Assembly (NCBI RefSeq): GCF_039522525.1
Contig: NZ_BAAADO010000006.1
Location: forward strand, 177,853-241,852
Length of the DNA: 64,000 nt
Source: Salinibacillus aidingensis
GTDB lineage: Bacteria; Bacillota; Bacilli; Bacillales; Alkalibacillaceae
Direction: 5' to 3'
Positions 8,011 to 16,954 of this stretch are shown one piece after another. Position 1 is the first letter of the stretch, and each line of letters starts with the position of its first letter. The notes under the pieces are model-generated. The model was not told the origin of the DNA. It saw only the letters and a program-made list of their open reading frames with translations, and made no database searches. The position numbers and the translations under genes were made by a program.

Positions 8011-8520
8011 TTAATCATCCTGAAATAGCTCATCTTCATAGGTATGGGCTAGTCGGCTTGAGGCGGCGGCTGCGATTGCCCCAACGATATCGTCTAAGAA
8101 GGTGTGACATTCCCCGGAGGATTTGTCATTAAGCTTCTTCAGGATGCCTGGCTTTTGTTTATCGATATATCCATAATTGGTAAAGCCAATTGACCCGTAG
8201 ACGTTAATAATGGAAAACGCAATAATTTCATCCACGCCATACAAGCTTTCATCTCGTTCGATAATATCCTGCAGGGGCTGCTCCAATTTATTTTGCTCGG
8301 CCAGCAGATCTAACTGGATTCCAGTAACGATGGCATTTTGGATTTCGCGTTTTTTTAAGACTTTGTCAATGTGCCGCTCACATTCTTCCATTGTTAGTTC
8401 CTCATGGTAAGGAGACTGAAGGTAGTGCACTAATTCTCCGATATCGTGAATGGTTACGCCTCTTTCCTCCATCCAGGTTCTTGCTTTCTGCTCTAAAGGC
8501 TTCATCTTGTTTTTGCTCAT
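8011..8520 (-). CDS. yutG: Phosphatidylglycerophosphatase A-like protein YutG
   Basis: The 169-residue protein starts at ATG 8520, nine bases after AAGGTGG. It has a charged N-terminal helical region, and the C-terminal half (IINVYGSIGFTNYGYIDK, then HTFLDDIVGAIAAAASSRLAH) matches the YutG/PgpA-related family. Unlike classical membrane PgpA it appears largely soluble, with only a mildly hydrophobic C-terminal helix. The family has been linked to phospholipid head-group phosphatase activity, but function here is inferred. It is divergent from yutH. Confidence 0.75.
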   Translation of the reverse strand: MSKNKMKPLEQKARTWMEERGVTIHDIGELVHYLQSPYHEELTMEECERHIDKVLKKREIQNAIVTGIQLDLLAEQNKLEQPLQDIIERDESLYGVDEIIAFSIINVYGSIGFTNYGYIDKQKPGILKKLNDKSSGECHTFLDDIVGAIAAAASSRLAHTYEDELFQDD

Positions 8521-8641
8521 TTTTTACCCACCTTACACATTCATAAATATTTCTCCGCATATAGTTAGTATAGTCAGTTTGAACAAAAATCTTGTCCACT
8601 TTAGGAAAGAATTTTTTTGTTGTTTAAAAAGGAGAATGAAA

Positions 8642-9640
8642 ATGAGGGAGCTTTTGAAGGAGAAGTTTTTATTCCACAGCGAGTCCGAGACGAATCTGCT
8701 GGGTTTTCCTGCCTATAGAGGTTCAGATGGATATGCTGTTGTCATTCCCGCTGATTATACAGATGAGAATTTTATTACGGAACAATATGTTATTGCAGAT
8801 TATTTGAACCAGAGTGGATTTTCACATATTGCCAAGCCCTTGTATTCGAATGAAGGAAAATTTATTGTGCCGATTGACGAAGAGTCTTCTGTTTATACGT
8901 GTCATGTAGAATCAATACCTTCATCTGGTGAGAATCTTCAGGAGCTGATTTCCTTTTTATCTTCCTTTCATCAGGCGGGTCATGGCTTTCCGTATTCACC
9001 TGTTCATTTAAACCGATATGGACAATGGAAAAGCAACTGGGAGCAAATCATCAATCAGCTGGAATGGATTCGCAGTGTGATTATCGAAAAGTCCTACATA
9101 TCAGACTGGGAACGGTTATGGCTGGAAAGCTGTTTTTATTTTATTGGCATAGGAGAGAATGCCATTCAGTTTCTTCAGGAAAGTGAGCAGGAAAACCTTT
9201 ATAACCAGTATGACCAGCCTGTTTTTACATTTGAACGGATGACTCCCTTTCCTCATCAGGAGATTGTTCTTCCCAATCGAATTGTTCATGATCATCCATC
9301 CCGGGACCTGGCTGAGGTTATGCGTTATTATATCCTTACACAAGGCATAGAAAGTTACTCTAATCTATCAGGTATGCTGAATACTTATCAGAATCATCGC
9401 TCACTTAGTGTCTTTGGATGGAGACTGTTATTTGCCAGGCTGGCGTTTCCGATTCATTTTATTGATTACACGGAACAGGTTTTAAGCAAAGAAAAAATAA
9501 CTCAGCAGGATTACGATGATTTTCAAAAGCTATTAGACCATCAATCCCGTCATGAGAAAGGACTTCAGTTTGCTGCCCGCGAAATGGAAAGAAGTCTCGG
9601 TTTTGATTTAGAAGTCATGGACTGGATTTTTAACAGTTAA
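8642..9640 (+). CDS. yutH: Spore coat-associated protein YutH (CotS/kinase-like fold)
   Basis: The 332-residue protein starts at ATG 8642, seven bases after AAGGAG; the ATG at 8636 is too close to that site. The sequence resembles the YutH family, distant relatives of the CotS/APH kinase-like proteins found in the spore coat. The middle region (MTPFPHQEIVLPNRIVHDHP and SRDLAEVMRYY) occupies the place of the phosphotransferase catalytic and metal loops, but a clear HxDxxxxN motif is missing, so catalysis is doubtful. It is followed 31 bases later by the hydroxyacid dehydrogenase gene. Confidence 0.75.
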   Translation: MRELLKEKFLFHSESETNLLGFPAYRGSDGYAVVIPADYTDENFITEQYVIADYLNQSGFSHIAKPLYSNEGKFIVPIDEESSVYTCHVESIPSSGENLQELISFLSSFHQAGHGFPYSPVHLNRYGQWKSNWEQIINQLEWIRSVIIEKSYISDWERLWLESCFYFIGIGENAIQFLQESEQENLYNQYDQPVFTFERMTPFPHQEIVLPNRIVHDHPSRDLAEVMRYYILTQGIESYSNLSGMLNTYQNHRSLSVFGWRLLFARLAFPIHFIDYTEQVLSKEKITQQDYDDFQKLLDHQSRHEKGLQFAAREMERSLGFDLEVMDWIFNS

Positions 9641-9671
9641 AGAATATGCTACGATAAGCGCAGGAGGTCTA

Positions 9672-10637
9672 ATGATGAAGCCAAAGATATATATTTCCAG
9701 AAAAATTCCTTCCCGGTTTATTGAGCCATATAAGGACAGTTGGACGATTGAAATGTGGCCGGAGGAAGATGAGGTAGTGGAACGGGATGTTCTGCTGAAG
9801 CATGCCAGAGAAGCAGATGCTTTATTTACCACGCTGACAGAAAAAGTGGATCGGGAGCTGCTTGATCAGGCAGTAAATCTAAAGGGGGTTGCAAACCTGG
9901 CTGTGGGCTATGACAATATTGACGTTGAATATGCACGGGAAAAAGGGATTGTCGTAACCAACACTCCTGATGTCTTAACAGATACAACGGCAGATTTAAC
10001 GTTTGCTCTCCTGATGGCCACCGCAAGACGAATCGTCGAAGCTGAAGCATTTATCAGAAGCGGAAGGTGGACAACCTGGACTCCATTTCTTATGGCAGGT
10101 GCGGATATCCATCATAAGACGATAGGAATCGTTGGAATGGGCAGGATAGGTGAAGCTGTAGCCAGACGTGCACGAGGATTTGAAATGAATGTTTTATATC
10201 ATAACCGCAGTCGTAAAGAAGAAGTTGAAAACAATCTTGGTGTACAGTATGTATCCTTTGATGAACTTATCCGTACAGCAGATTTCGTTGTCAGTATGAC
10301 GCCACTTACGAAAGAAACTGAACATATGTTTGATGATTCGGTATTTAAAAAAATGAAGTCCTCCGCCATTTTTATAAATACATCCAGAGGCGGCGTGGTC
10401 AATGAAGAGGATTTATATCAAGCTTTAAAGAACCATGATATTCAGGCGGCCGGATTGGATGTCTTCAGAAATGAACCGATTGCTGAAAACCACCCGCTTT
10501 TAAAATTAGATAATGTAACAGCCCTGCCTCATATTGGTTCAGCTACTTACGAGACCAGATCAAAGATGATTGAATTATGTCTGAAGAATATTGATCACAT
10601 ATTAAAAGGCGAAGAACCGGTGACACCTGTTCAATAG
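9672..10637 (+). CDS. D-isomer 2-hydroxyacid dehydrogenase (glyoxylate/hydroxypyruvate reductase-like)
   Basis: The 321-residue NAD(P)-dependent enzyme contains the Rossmann motif GMGRIG (155-160) and the catalytic triad R239 (NTSRGG), E268 and H287 (PHIGS). These define the D-2-hydroxyacid dehydrogenase family; overall resemblance is to glycerate dehydrogenase/glyoxylate reductase (YvcT/GyaR). The start is the first ATG of an ATGATG pair after AGGAGG; the second, at 9675, is equally possible. In B. subtilis the hom gene precedes thrC, whereas this gene is upstream here. A strong terminator separates it from thrC. Confidence 0.85.
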   Translation: MMKPKIYISRKIPSRFIEPYKDSWTIEMWPEEDEVVERDVLLKHAREADALFTTLTEKVDRELLDQAVNLKGVANLAVGYDNIDVEYAREKGIVVTNTPDVLTDTTADLTFALLMATARRIVEAEAFIRSGRWTTWTPFLMAGADIHHKTIGIVGMGRIGEAVARRARGFEMNVLYHNRSRKEEVENNLGVQYVSFDELIRTADFVVSMTPLTKETEHMFDDSVFKKMKSSAIFINTSRGGVVNEEDLYQALKNHDIQAAGLDVFRNEPIAENHPLLKLDNVTALPHIGSATYETRSKMIELCLKNIDHILKGEEPVTPVQ

Positions 10638-10697
10638 GAAAGAACCTGCTGTATGGGCATAAGCCAGTTTTTCCTTCCTTAGAAAATAACGATGGAT

Positions 10698-10740
10698 ATA
10701 GCCTGTCAACTCACCCAGTGGTTGATAGGCTATTTTTTTT
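10698..10740 (+). terminator. Terminator after the hydroxyacid dehydrogenase gene
   Basis: ATAGCCTGTCAAC and GTTGATAGGCTAT pair across a 10-base loop, followed by eight T. Confidence 0.85.
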
Positions 10741-10852
10741 ATTTGTATAAAAGATTAGTTGAGTGAAAGAGCCTCGTGATGGAATCAGCCGAAAGTGTTC
10801 CTGATCTCCCTGATTACTGATAAAATTTTAACAAAAATTCGCACTTTTCTTA

Positions 10853-10881
10853 TTGATACATTGTTTCATTCGCGTTATAAT
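10853..10881 (+). promoter_or_regulatory. Sigma-A-type promoter of thrC-thrB
   Basis: TTGATA (10853), a 17-bp spacer and TATAAT (10876) lie 64 bases before the thrC start. The leader is too short for a riboswitch or T-box. Confidence 0.8.
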
Positions 10882-10944
10882 GTCTATCATATATAAACAA
10901 ATGTACTTTTGAAGTGTATACATCCGGGATTAGGGGGAAATAAA

Positions 10945-12009
10945 ATGGCTGCATGGAAAGGATTGCTTCAGGAATATAAAGAATTTTTGCCTGTTGGAAA
11001 CGAAACACCACTCAACACGCTTCATGAAGGGAATACCCCTTTAGTGAAGCTTCATCGTTTATCTGACAAGTTGAATACAGAGGTTTACACAAAAATTGAA
11101 GGATTAAATCCGACAGGCTCATTCAAAGACCGTGGAATGGTGCTCGCGATTGCCAAGGCATTAGAGGAAGGCTCAAAAGCTGTCATTTGTGCATCAACAG
11201 GGAACACTTCAGCATCAGCAGCAGCATATGCGGCGAGAGTTGGATTAAAATGCATTATTGTGATCCCGAACGGAAAAATTGCTCAGGGAAAACTTGCGCA
11301 GGCCGTCATGCACGGGGCTGAAATTGTTTCAATTGAAGGCAATTTTGATGAGGCCCTGAATATTGTCCGAACAGTAAGTGATACAGAGCCGATTACCCTC
11401 GTTAATTCGATTAACCCTTATCGAATTGAAGGTCAGAAAACGGCTGCATTTGAAGTATGTGAACAATTGGGATCAGCTCCGGATTATTTGTGTATTCCGG
11501 TTGGAAATGCAGGAAATATATCTGCCTACTGGAAAGGGTTTAAGGAGTTTCATGAAAAATTTAACTATGATTTGCCAAAGATGATGGGATTTGAATCCAG
11601 TGGCGCAGCAGCAATCGTCCGTAACCAGGTAGTGGAACAGCCTGAGACGATCGCTACAGCCATCCGGATTGGAAACCCTGCCAGTTGGAACATGGCCATA
11701 GATGCCTATCAGGAGTCAGGTGGAAATATTGATGAGGTAACGGACGAGGAAATCATAGAAGCCTATCATTGGCTGGCAAAACATGAGGGCATTTTTGCTG
11801 AGCCTGCCTCCTGTGCCTCAATAGCCGGGTTATTTAAGGCCAGCAAACAAGGAAAAATAAAGCCAGGTTCGACGGTTACCTGTGTTTTAACAGGAAATGG
11901 ACTCAAGGATCCTGATACGGCTGTCGAAACCAATCAGTTTGAACCTAAGGTACTGCCTAATGATCCGGATGTCATTTACGAAAATATCAGAAGGCGTGTG
12001 TCATCATGA
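10945..12009 (+). CDS. thrC: Threonine synthase
   Basis: The 354-residue PLP enzyme converts O-phosphohomoserine to threonine. The PLP lysine is K61 in NPTGSFKDRGM; the phosphate-binding region VGNAGNISA follows near residue 190. ATG at 10945 has AGGGGG upstream; an in-frame ATG at 10909 lies too close to the promoter to be used. The stop overlaps thrB by four bases (ATGA), indicating coupling. A homoserine dehydrogenase gene (hom), which precedes thrC in B. subtilis, is not adjacent here. Confidence 0.95.
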   Translation: MAAWKGLLQEYKEFLPVGNETPLNTLHEGNTPLVKLHRLSDKLNTEVYTKIEGLNPTGSFKDRGMVLAIAKALEEGSKAVICASTGNTSASAAAYAARVGLKCIIVIPNGKIAQGKLAQAVMHGAEIVSIEGNFDEALNIVRTVSDTEPITLVNSINPYRIEGQKTAAFEVCEQLGSAPDYLCIPVGNAGNISAYWKGFKEFHEKFNYDLPKMMGFESSGAAAIVRNQVVEQPETIATAIRIGNPASWNMAIDAYQESGGNIDEVTDEEIIEAYHWLAKHEGIFAEPASCASIAGLFKASKQGKIKPGSTVTCVLTGNGLKDPDTAVETNQFEPKVLPNDPDVIYENIRRRVSS

Positions 12010-12908
12010 AGAAAAATGCCTTTAAAATTAAAGTTCCCGGTAGTACGTCGAATTTGGGCCCAGGATTTGATTCTATCGGTGTTGCATTAAATCTTTATTT
12101 AACCATCTACTGTACAGAGAGTGACGAATGGAGATTTGTTCAAAAGGAAGAATCCAAGCAGCATCTGCCGACGGGAAAGGATCATCTATTATATCAATGT
12201 GCAAAATTTGTTGCCGATAAGTTCGGCTATGATTTGCCTCCTTATAAGGTAGATGTGGAAAGTGAAATACCGATAGCCCGGGGATTAGGAAGCAGCGGTG
12301 CGATTACAGTTGCAGGAATCGAAATGGCCAACCAGATTTTGAATCTCCAGCTATCCCTGAAAGATAAAATGCTTATTGCTTCTGAATTAGAGGGTCATCC
12401 CGACAATGTTACCCCTTCTTTTGCAGGTGGATGTGTGGTTGCTTATTATCATAATGATGACCTTTATTATATGAACAAAAAGGAAATGGAGAAGGTAGAT
12501 TTTGTTGCCATGATTCCATCCTTTGAACTGAGAACAAAAATGGCACGGGAAATTCTGCCTGCAGAGCTTCCATTTATGCAGGGGATTCAGGGAAGCGCCA
12601 TCGGAAATGTCTGTGCAGCGGCTATATTTCAGGAGGATTATGTGTTACTTGGAGAGTTAATGGAAAAGGACCTGTTTCATCAGAATTATCGGAAGAAGCT
12701 GATTCCACACTATCAGGAAGTAACAGCCTACATGAAAAAGGAAGGAGCCTATGGGACGTTTCTGAGCGGTGCAGGCCCTACGATGATTAGTATATGCGAA
12801 AGAGGATGGCCGGCAGAGCAAGGACAAAAGTGGAAGGAAGACTTACCTGATTTGGAATGGAGAATTTTAAAGGTGGAAGACGAGGGAGTCCGTGTCGAAA
12901 AAAACTAA
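12006..12908 (+). CDS. thrB: Homoserine kinase
   Basis: The 300-residue GHMP kinase phosphorylates homoserine to supply ThrC. Motif 1 is PGSTSNLGPGFDS (11-23), the ATP loop is PIARGLGSSGA (89-99) and the C-terminal motif is TFLSGAGPTM. It overlaps the thrC stop by four bases, so stoichiometric translation is likely. A perfect palindromic terminator begins at the stop codon. Confidence 0.95.
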   Translation: MKKNAFKIKVPGSTSNLGPGFDSIGVALNLYLTIYCTESDEWRFVQKEESKQHLPTGKDHLLYQCAKFVADKFGYDLPPYKVDVESEIPIARGLGSSGAITVAGIEMANQILNLQLSLKDKMLIASELEGHPDNVTPSFAGGCVVAYYHNDDLYYMNKKEMEKVDFVAMIPSFELRTKMAREILPAELPFMQGIQGSAIGNVCAAAIFQEDYVLLGELMEKDLFHQNYRKKLIPHYQEVTAYMKKEGAYGTFLSGAGPTMISICERGWPAEQGQKWKEDLPDLEWRILKVEDEGVRVEKN

Positions 12909-12937
12909 GCTGGTGCCATTGAGCACCAGCTTAGTTT
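12902..12937 (+). terminator. Terminator of thrC-thrB
   Basis: AACTAAGCTGGTGC and GCACCAGCTTAGTT are perfectly complementary around CATTGA; the left arm includes the thrB stop codon. Confidence 0.85.
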
Positions 12938-12968
12938 AATCTGGGAAAATATAAAATAAAAAACAGGA

Positions 12969-13030
12969 AAAGCCGCGTCCAGCTCAAGCGCCCGACGAGT
13001 CTTCCTTCATCCCGGGCGCCTCTGCTTTTA
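12969..13030. repeat. Intergenic repeat fragment (family D/B mosaic)
   Basis: AAAGCCGCGTCCAGCTCAAG resembles 1085-1150, and the end GGGCGCCTCTGCTTTT resembles the family B end read in reverse. It abuts the stop codon of yutI. Confidence 0.55.
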
Positions 13031-13032
13031 GT

Positions 13033-13254
13033 TTAGAATACTTGTTCAACTTCTCGAATGCCTGGTACTTCAGCTGTCAGGGCGCGTTCAATACCAGCTT
13101 TCAGGGTAATGGTTGAACTTGGGCAGCTTCCACACGCTCCCATCAAACGTAGACGTACAATACCATCTTCCACATCAACTAGTTCCACATCCCCGCCGTC
13201 ACGAAGTAAGAATGGACGGAGTTTGCCAATTACTTCATTTACTTCTTCAAACAT
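13033..13254 (-). CDS. yutI: NifU C-terminal-domain Fe-S scaffold/carrier
   Basis: This 73-residue protein consists of one NifU-like domain with the cluster-binding CxxC in MGACGSCPSSTITLK (about residues 39-53). It starts at ATG 13254 with AAGGAG ten bases upstream; a TTG directly before it is in frame. It should receive or transfer Fe-S clusters and is related to Nfu. It is divergent from yuzD, and a Fur-like box lies between them. The A-type carrier gene at 14751 is 1.5 kb away, so Fe-S functions cluster here. Confidence 0.9.
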   Translation of the reverse strand: MFEEVNEVIGKLRPFLLRDGGDVELVDVEDGIVRLRLMGACGSCPSSTITLKAGIERALTAEVPGIREVEQVF

Positions 13255-13344
13255 CAACCATCTTCTCCTTTCTTACTCTTACACTTATTATAAAACGTTT
13301 ACGTGAAAAAATCTATTCTTGATGACCAGGAATCTTAAATTACT

Positions 13345-13359
13345 TGAGAATCATTATCA
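13345..13359. promoter_or_regulatory. Fur-like box between yutI and yuzD
   Basis: TGAGAATCATTATCA matches the 7-1-7 Fur consensus TGATAATNATTATCA at every defined base but one. It lies 91 bases from the yutI start and 66 from the yuzD start, in the divergent promoter region. Confidence 0.6.
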
Positions 13360-13424
13360 TTTTAACTTTTTCTGCGTATTTTGTAAAATATAATTAACCA
13401 GGAATGAAGGGGGAACTGCAAACG

Positions 13425-13751
13425 ATGGAAAAGGAGATTACAATTACGGTTTATGGTGCGGATCAGATTTGTGCAAGCTGTGTGAATGCACCCGGTTCAA
13501 AGGATACGTATGAGTGGCTTCAGGCTGCTATTGCACGTAAGTATGGGGATGCCAATATTCATTACACTTATGTGGATATATTTTCTCCTCCAGAAGATGA
13601 AAAAATACAGGACCTCGCCCGGCGTGTAGCAGACGATGAGTTTTTTTATCCCCTGGTGCTTGTAGACGATGAGATTGCAGGAGAAGGGAATCCTCGCTTA
13701 AAAACGATCTATTCCAAATTGGAGGAAAAAGGTCTGCAGCCAAAAATGTAA
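13425..13751 (+). CDS. yuzD: YuzD, DUF1462 thioredoxin-like protein
   Basis: The 108-residue protein of the YuzD/DUF1462 family starts YGADQICASCVNAPGSKDTY (from about residue 11), a thioredoxin-like fold with a CxxC-like pair. It ends FYPLVLVDDEIAGEGNPRLK, equivalent to the cis-Pro region. ATG 13425 is preferred over ATG 13404 because GGGGG lies 11 bases before it and the family begins near there. A redox or Fe-S-related role is suggested by the fold and by yutI next door. No activity is established. Confidence 0.8.
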   Translation: MEKEITITVYGADQICASCVNAPGSKDTYEWLQAAIARKYGDANIHYTYVDIFSPPEDEKIQDLARRVADDEFFYPLVLVDDEIAGEGNPRLKTIYSKLEEKGLQPKM

Positions 13752-13796
13752 AAGAAAATCAAACCAGCAGCTAATTTTAAGGATGGAGTGGGTGTC

Positions 13797-14657
13797 GTGA
13801 AAATCAATTTTACCAAAATGCATGGGCTGGGAAATAATTATATTTACATTAATATGTTTCAGGAGACGTTAAAAGAGGAAGATCTCCCTTCCATTGCAGT
13901 GGATGTGTCCAATATAAATACGGGTATTGGTTCAGATGGGCTGATTCTCATTACCCCTTCAGACAAAGCGGAAGTCGGCATGAGAATTTTTAATAAGGAT
14001 GGATCTGAAGGCAGAAACTGCGGAAATGGTTTACGGTGTGTTGCTAAATATGCCTATGAGCATCACCTGGTCCATTCCGATCATTTTACGATAGAAACGA
14101 AAGCAGGGATTGTGGATGCTTATATAACGCTGGAAAATGGTGACGTTTCTGCTATTACCGTTGATATGGGGATTCCCGAACTAAATAGAAGGAATATTCC
14201 TATGATAGGAACCAATAGGGAAAAGGTTGTTTCCGAGCCCTTTGACATTGGTGCAGAAACGCTGGAAGTAACAGCTGTATCAATGGGGAATCCACATGCT
14301 GTCTTTTTTGTTGATGATATTGAAAAAAGCCCGTTATATGAATTAGGACCTTCTATTTCTACCGACCATCGTTTCCCTGAAGGTGTTAATTGTGAGTTCA
14401 TTGAAGTTGTTAATCCCCGTGAAATTAACTTTCGGGTGTGGGAAAGAGGTTCAGGCGTGACGCAGGCCTGCGGAACAGGTGCCTGTGCATCTGTAGTCGC
14501 TTCTATATTAAATGGATACAGTCGTAAAAACGAGGAGGTTTGTGTTCATTTAGGCGGAGGAGATTTATGGATCAAATGGGCAGCCGATGGTCATGTCTGG
14601 ATGAGAGGACCTGCTGAAACCGTAGCGAAAGGGGAATATTACTGGTTAAATGGATAA
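13797..14657 (+). CDS. dapF: Diaminopimelate epimerase
   Basis: The 286-residue enzyme interconverts LL- and meso-diaminopimelate for lysine and peptidoglycan synthesis. The two catalytic cysteines are C75 (GRNCGNGLRC) and C225 (TQACGTGAC). The N-terminal motif is MHGLGNNYIYI; most DapF proteins have GNDF, and the NN form fits the YutL-type DapF. The start is GTG 13797, nine bases after GGAG; an in-frame GTG at 13788 overlaps that site. It follows yuzD by 45 bases. Confidence 0.92.
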   Translation: MKINFTKMHGLGNNYIYINMFQETLKEEDLPSIAVDVSNINTGIGSDGLILITPSDKAEVGMRIFNKDGSEGRNCGNGLRCVAKYAYEHHLVHSDHFTIETKAGIVDAYITLENGDVSAITVDMGIPELNRRNIPMIGTNREKVVSEPFDIGAETLEVTAVSMGNPHAVFFVDDIEKSPLYELGPSISTDHRFPEGVNCEFIEVVNPREINFRVWERGSGVTQACGTGACASVVASILNGYSRKNEEVCVHLGGGDLWIKWAADGHVWMRGPAETVAKGEYYWLNG

Positions 14658-14750
14658 ATTCATCATTTTATTTCGATTTAGAGAACCAGAAAATTGAAGT
14701 AGCCATTTAAAAATGTTACTATACTGACTAAGAAAAGGAGGTTTTAGTAA

Positions 14751-15107
14751 ATGGCTATAACCATCACGGAAAATGCAAAAATGCAAATTAATGAAATGAT
14801 GAAAAATGAAGACGAGCAAAGTGTGAATTTACGCTTTGGTGTAAAAGGGGGAGGCTGCAGTGGCCTATCCTATGCACTTGGTTTTGACTATGATATTACC
14901 GATGAAGATGAACAAATGGAGGTAAATGGCATTCCGGTTGCCATTCGCAAAGAGGATATCCCTATTGTTGAAGGAACAACGATTGATTTCAAACAAAACA
15001 TGATGGGCGGCGGTTTTACGATTGATAATCCGAATGCCATTGTATCATGCGGATGCGGCTCCTCATTTAAGACGAAAACAAATGTAGGATCACCGGAGAA
15101 GTGCTAA
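14751..15107 (+). CDS. yutM: A-type iron-sulfur carrier (HesB/ErpA family), YutM
   Basis: The 118-residue HesB-domain protein has the three conserved cysteines C36 (GGGCSG), C100 and C102 (SCGCGSSF). It carries Fe-S clusters from scaffold to target proteins. ATG 14751 has AAAAGGAGG nine bases upstream. B. subtilis has yutM in the same place after dapF (yutL). Confidence 0.9.
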   Translation: MAITITENAKMQINEMMKNEDEQSVNLRFGVKGGGCSGLSYALGFDYDITDEDEQMEVNGIPVAIRKEDIPIVEGTTIDFKQNMMGGGFTIDNPNAIVSCGCGSSFKTKTNVGSPEKC

Positions 15108-15120
15108 TACATGTCCGCTG

Positions 15121-15168
15121 AAAGTCTGCCTGAATGTTCATGAAATACACATTTAGGCAGACTTTTTT
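15121..15168 (+). terminator. Terminator of yutM
   Basis: AAAGTCTGCCT(G)AATG pairs with CATTTAGGCAGACTTT and is followed by T residues. The 300 bases from 15170 to 15476 are AT-rich with no gene or riboswitch that I can recognise, and presumably hold the symporter promoter. Confidence 0.8.
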
Positions 15169-15476
15169 TATTTAATAAAATTCCGGTGACAGGGTTTGTG
15201 TTGTTTGGCAAAAGATTATTTTTCACAAATGTGGACGTGTTAGAAAAAATGGACAAGGTGATAAGGATAATGGAATAACCGAATGAATAGATTTGGAAAT
15301 AAACGTTAATACCTTCTCAAAAATGAACAGCCATACTCGAATGATTTAATAACATTTACATATTCAGATAACTTTAAACAGGTCCAAGTGTATTTTCCAA
15401 AAGATTTCTGCGGGATCATCGTTGTTCACAGAAGGTTAGGGAGATTTACCAAGAAGAGAGAGGAGCAGGGTACTTT

Positions 15477-16703
15477 ATGAAAAAACCAAGTTTATTAACG
15501 CAAATTTTACTGGCTTTTGTTATTGCCATTATTTTGGGGGCAATAGTAGGACCGGATATTAAGGTTGTACAGCCCTTGGGAGATTTATTTCTCCGTCTCA
15601 TTCAATTTATTATCGTTCCGTTAATTTTGTCCACACTAATCGTTGGTGTAGCAGGTACCGGAAATGTGAAAAAACTGGGACGTATGGGTGGTAAAACCAT
15701 TATTTACTACCTGGCAACCTCGGCAATTGCTATCACTATTGGACTGGGAATTGGTTATGTTTTACAGCCTGGAGCTGGAGTTGACATACCTTCTGAATCT
15801 GTTGGGGATGAACCAGTGACGGAAGAACAGAACGTGACGGACACCCTTCTGAATATTATTCCACAGAATCCATTTCAGGCTATGGTTGAGGGAGAAATTC
15901 TCCAAATAATCTTTTTCGCTCTTTTTGTGGGTATAGCGATATCCCTCGTCGGTGAAAAAGCACAGACTGTCTACCGATTCTTTGAAGGCTTTGCGGAAGT
16001 GATGTACAAAATCACAGGAATGATTATTCTCCTTGCGCCTATTGGTGTGTTTGGATTGATTGCACCGGTAGTTGGAGAATATGGTATTGGTGTTATTCTG
16101 CCTTTATTAAAAGTTATTTTAGGTGTACTTATTGCTTGTCTTCTTCACGCCATCATTACCTATTCCATGGTTGTCAAAGCTTTCGGTAAAATGAATCCGC
16201 TCGTTTTCTTTAAAGGAATTGCTCCTGCCGGGTTATTTGCGTTTAGTTCTGCCAGTAGTGCAGGTACATTGCCGTTAACCATGAAAAACGCACAGGAAAA
16301 TCTGGGCGTGTCTCAGAAAACCAGTAGCTTTGTCCTTCCACTCGGGGCAACCATAAACATGGATGGTACGGCCATATATCAAGGTGTAGCAGTGCTTTTT
16401 ATTGCCCAGTTCTATGGGATTGAGTTAAGCATCTCACAGCTTTTATCTGTCGTTCTTATTGCAACATTAGCTTCTATTGGAACAGCAGGGGTGCCAGGTG
16501 CGGGGATGATTATGCTGACCCTCGTACTCACGAATATCAATTTACCGCTTGGGGGCATTGCGCTTATTGCCGGTGTGGATCGTATTTTGGATATGTTCCG
16601 GACTTCTATAAACGTCATTGGTGACGCTGCCGGAGCTGTAGTTGTAGATCGTACAGAGAAAAAGCATGCGGATGAAGATAAGAATCTGGAATATAGTGTG
16701 TAA
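15477..16703 (+). CDS. Dicarboxylate/amino acid:cation symporter (DAACS, GltP/DctA family)
   Basis: The 408-residue membrane transporter has eight TM segments and two re-entrant loops. The first loop carries the serine-rich motif FSSASSAGTLPLT (about 259-271), and TM7 has the cation-binding motif INMDGTAIYQ (about 291-300). These identify glutamate/aspartate or C4-dicarboxylate symporters coupled to Na+ or H+. The start is ATG 15477 with GAGGAG 12 bases upstream. Substrate specificity cannot be assigned from these motifs alone. Confidence 0.88.
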   Translation: MKKPSLLTQILLAFVIAIILGAIVGPDIKVVQPLGDLFLRLIQFIIVPLILSTLIVGVAGTGNVKKLGRMGGKTIIYYLATSAIAITIGLGIGYVLQPGAGVDIPSESVGDEPVTEEQNVTDTLLNIIPQNPFQAMVEGEILQIIFFALFVGIAISLVGEKAQTVYRFFEGFAEVMYKITGMIILLAPIGVFGLIAPVVGEYGIGVILPLLKVILGVLIACLLHAIITYSMVVKAFGKMNPLVFFKGIAPAGLFAFSSASSAGTLPLTMKNAQENLGVSQKTSSFVLPLGATINMDGTAIYQGVAVLFIAQFYGIELSISQLLSVVLIATLASIGTAGVPGAGMIMLTLVLTNINLPLGGIALIAGVDRILDMFRTSINVIGDAAGAVVVDRTEKKHADEDKNLEYSV

Positions 16704-16729
16704 TAGCGAATAGAATTTATTATTTAACA

Positions 16730-16768
16730 AAAACCCCATTCACATGAAAAGAATGTGAATGGGGTTTT
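16730..16768. terminator. Terminator of the DAACS symporter gene
   Basis: AAAACCCCATTCACAT pairs with ATGTGAATGGGGTTTT. Confidence 0.85.
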
Positions 16769-16791
16769 ATCACAATAAATGGTGTATTCTA

Positions 16792-16953
16792 CTTATGCCG
16801 TCGGACCTAACCGCTCGCCTCCGCTTTTAATTGTCCAGCTGCGGCTCGCAGGCCCAAGCGGTCATAAGCAGAATCCCCTCCATGGCCAAAAAGCGGCCAC
16901 TCCGGAGATTCTGCTTATGCCGTCGGACCTAACCGCTCGCCTCCGCTTTTAAA
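16792..16953. repeat. Family B repeat, copy 2 (reverse), with a duplicated end
   Basis: A complete reverse-oriented unit (about 16831-16953) contains the hairpin CATAAGCAGAAT/ATTCTGCTTATG. It is preceded by a 39-bp truncated copy of the same end (CTTATGCCGTCGGACCTAAC ... CGCCTCCGCTTTTAA, 16792-16830). The two 39-bp stretches appear identical. The unit abuts the yumC stop codon. Confidence 0.85.
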
Positions 16954-16954
16954 T

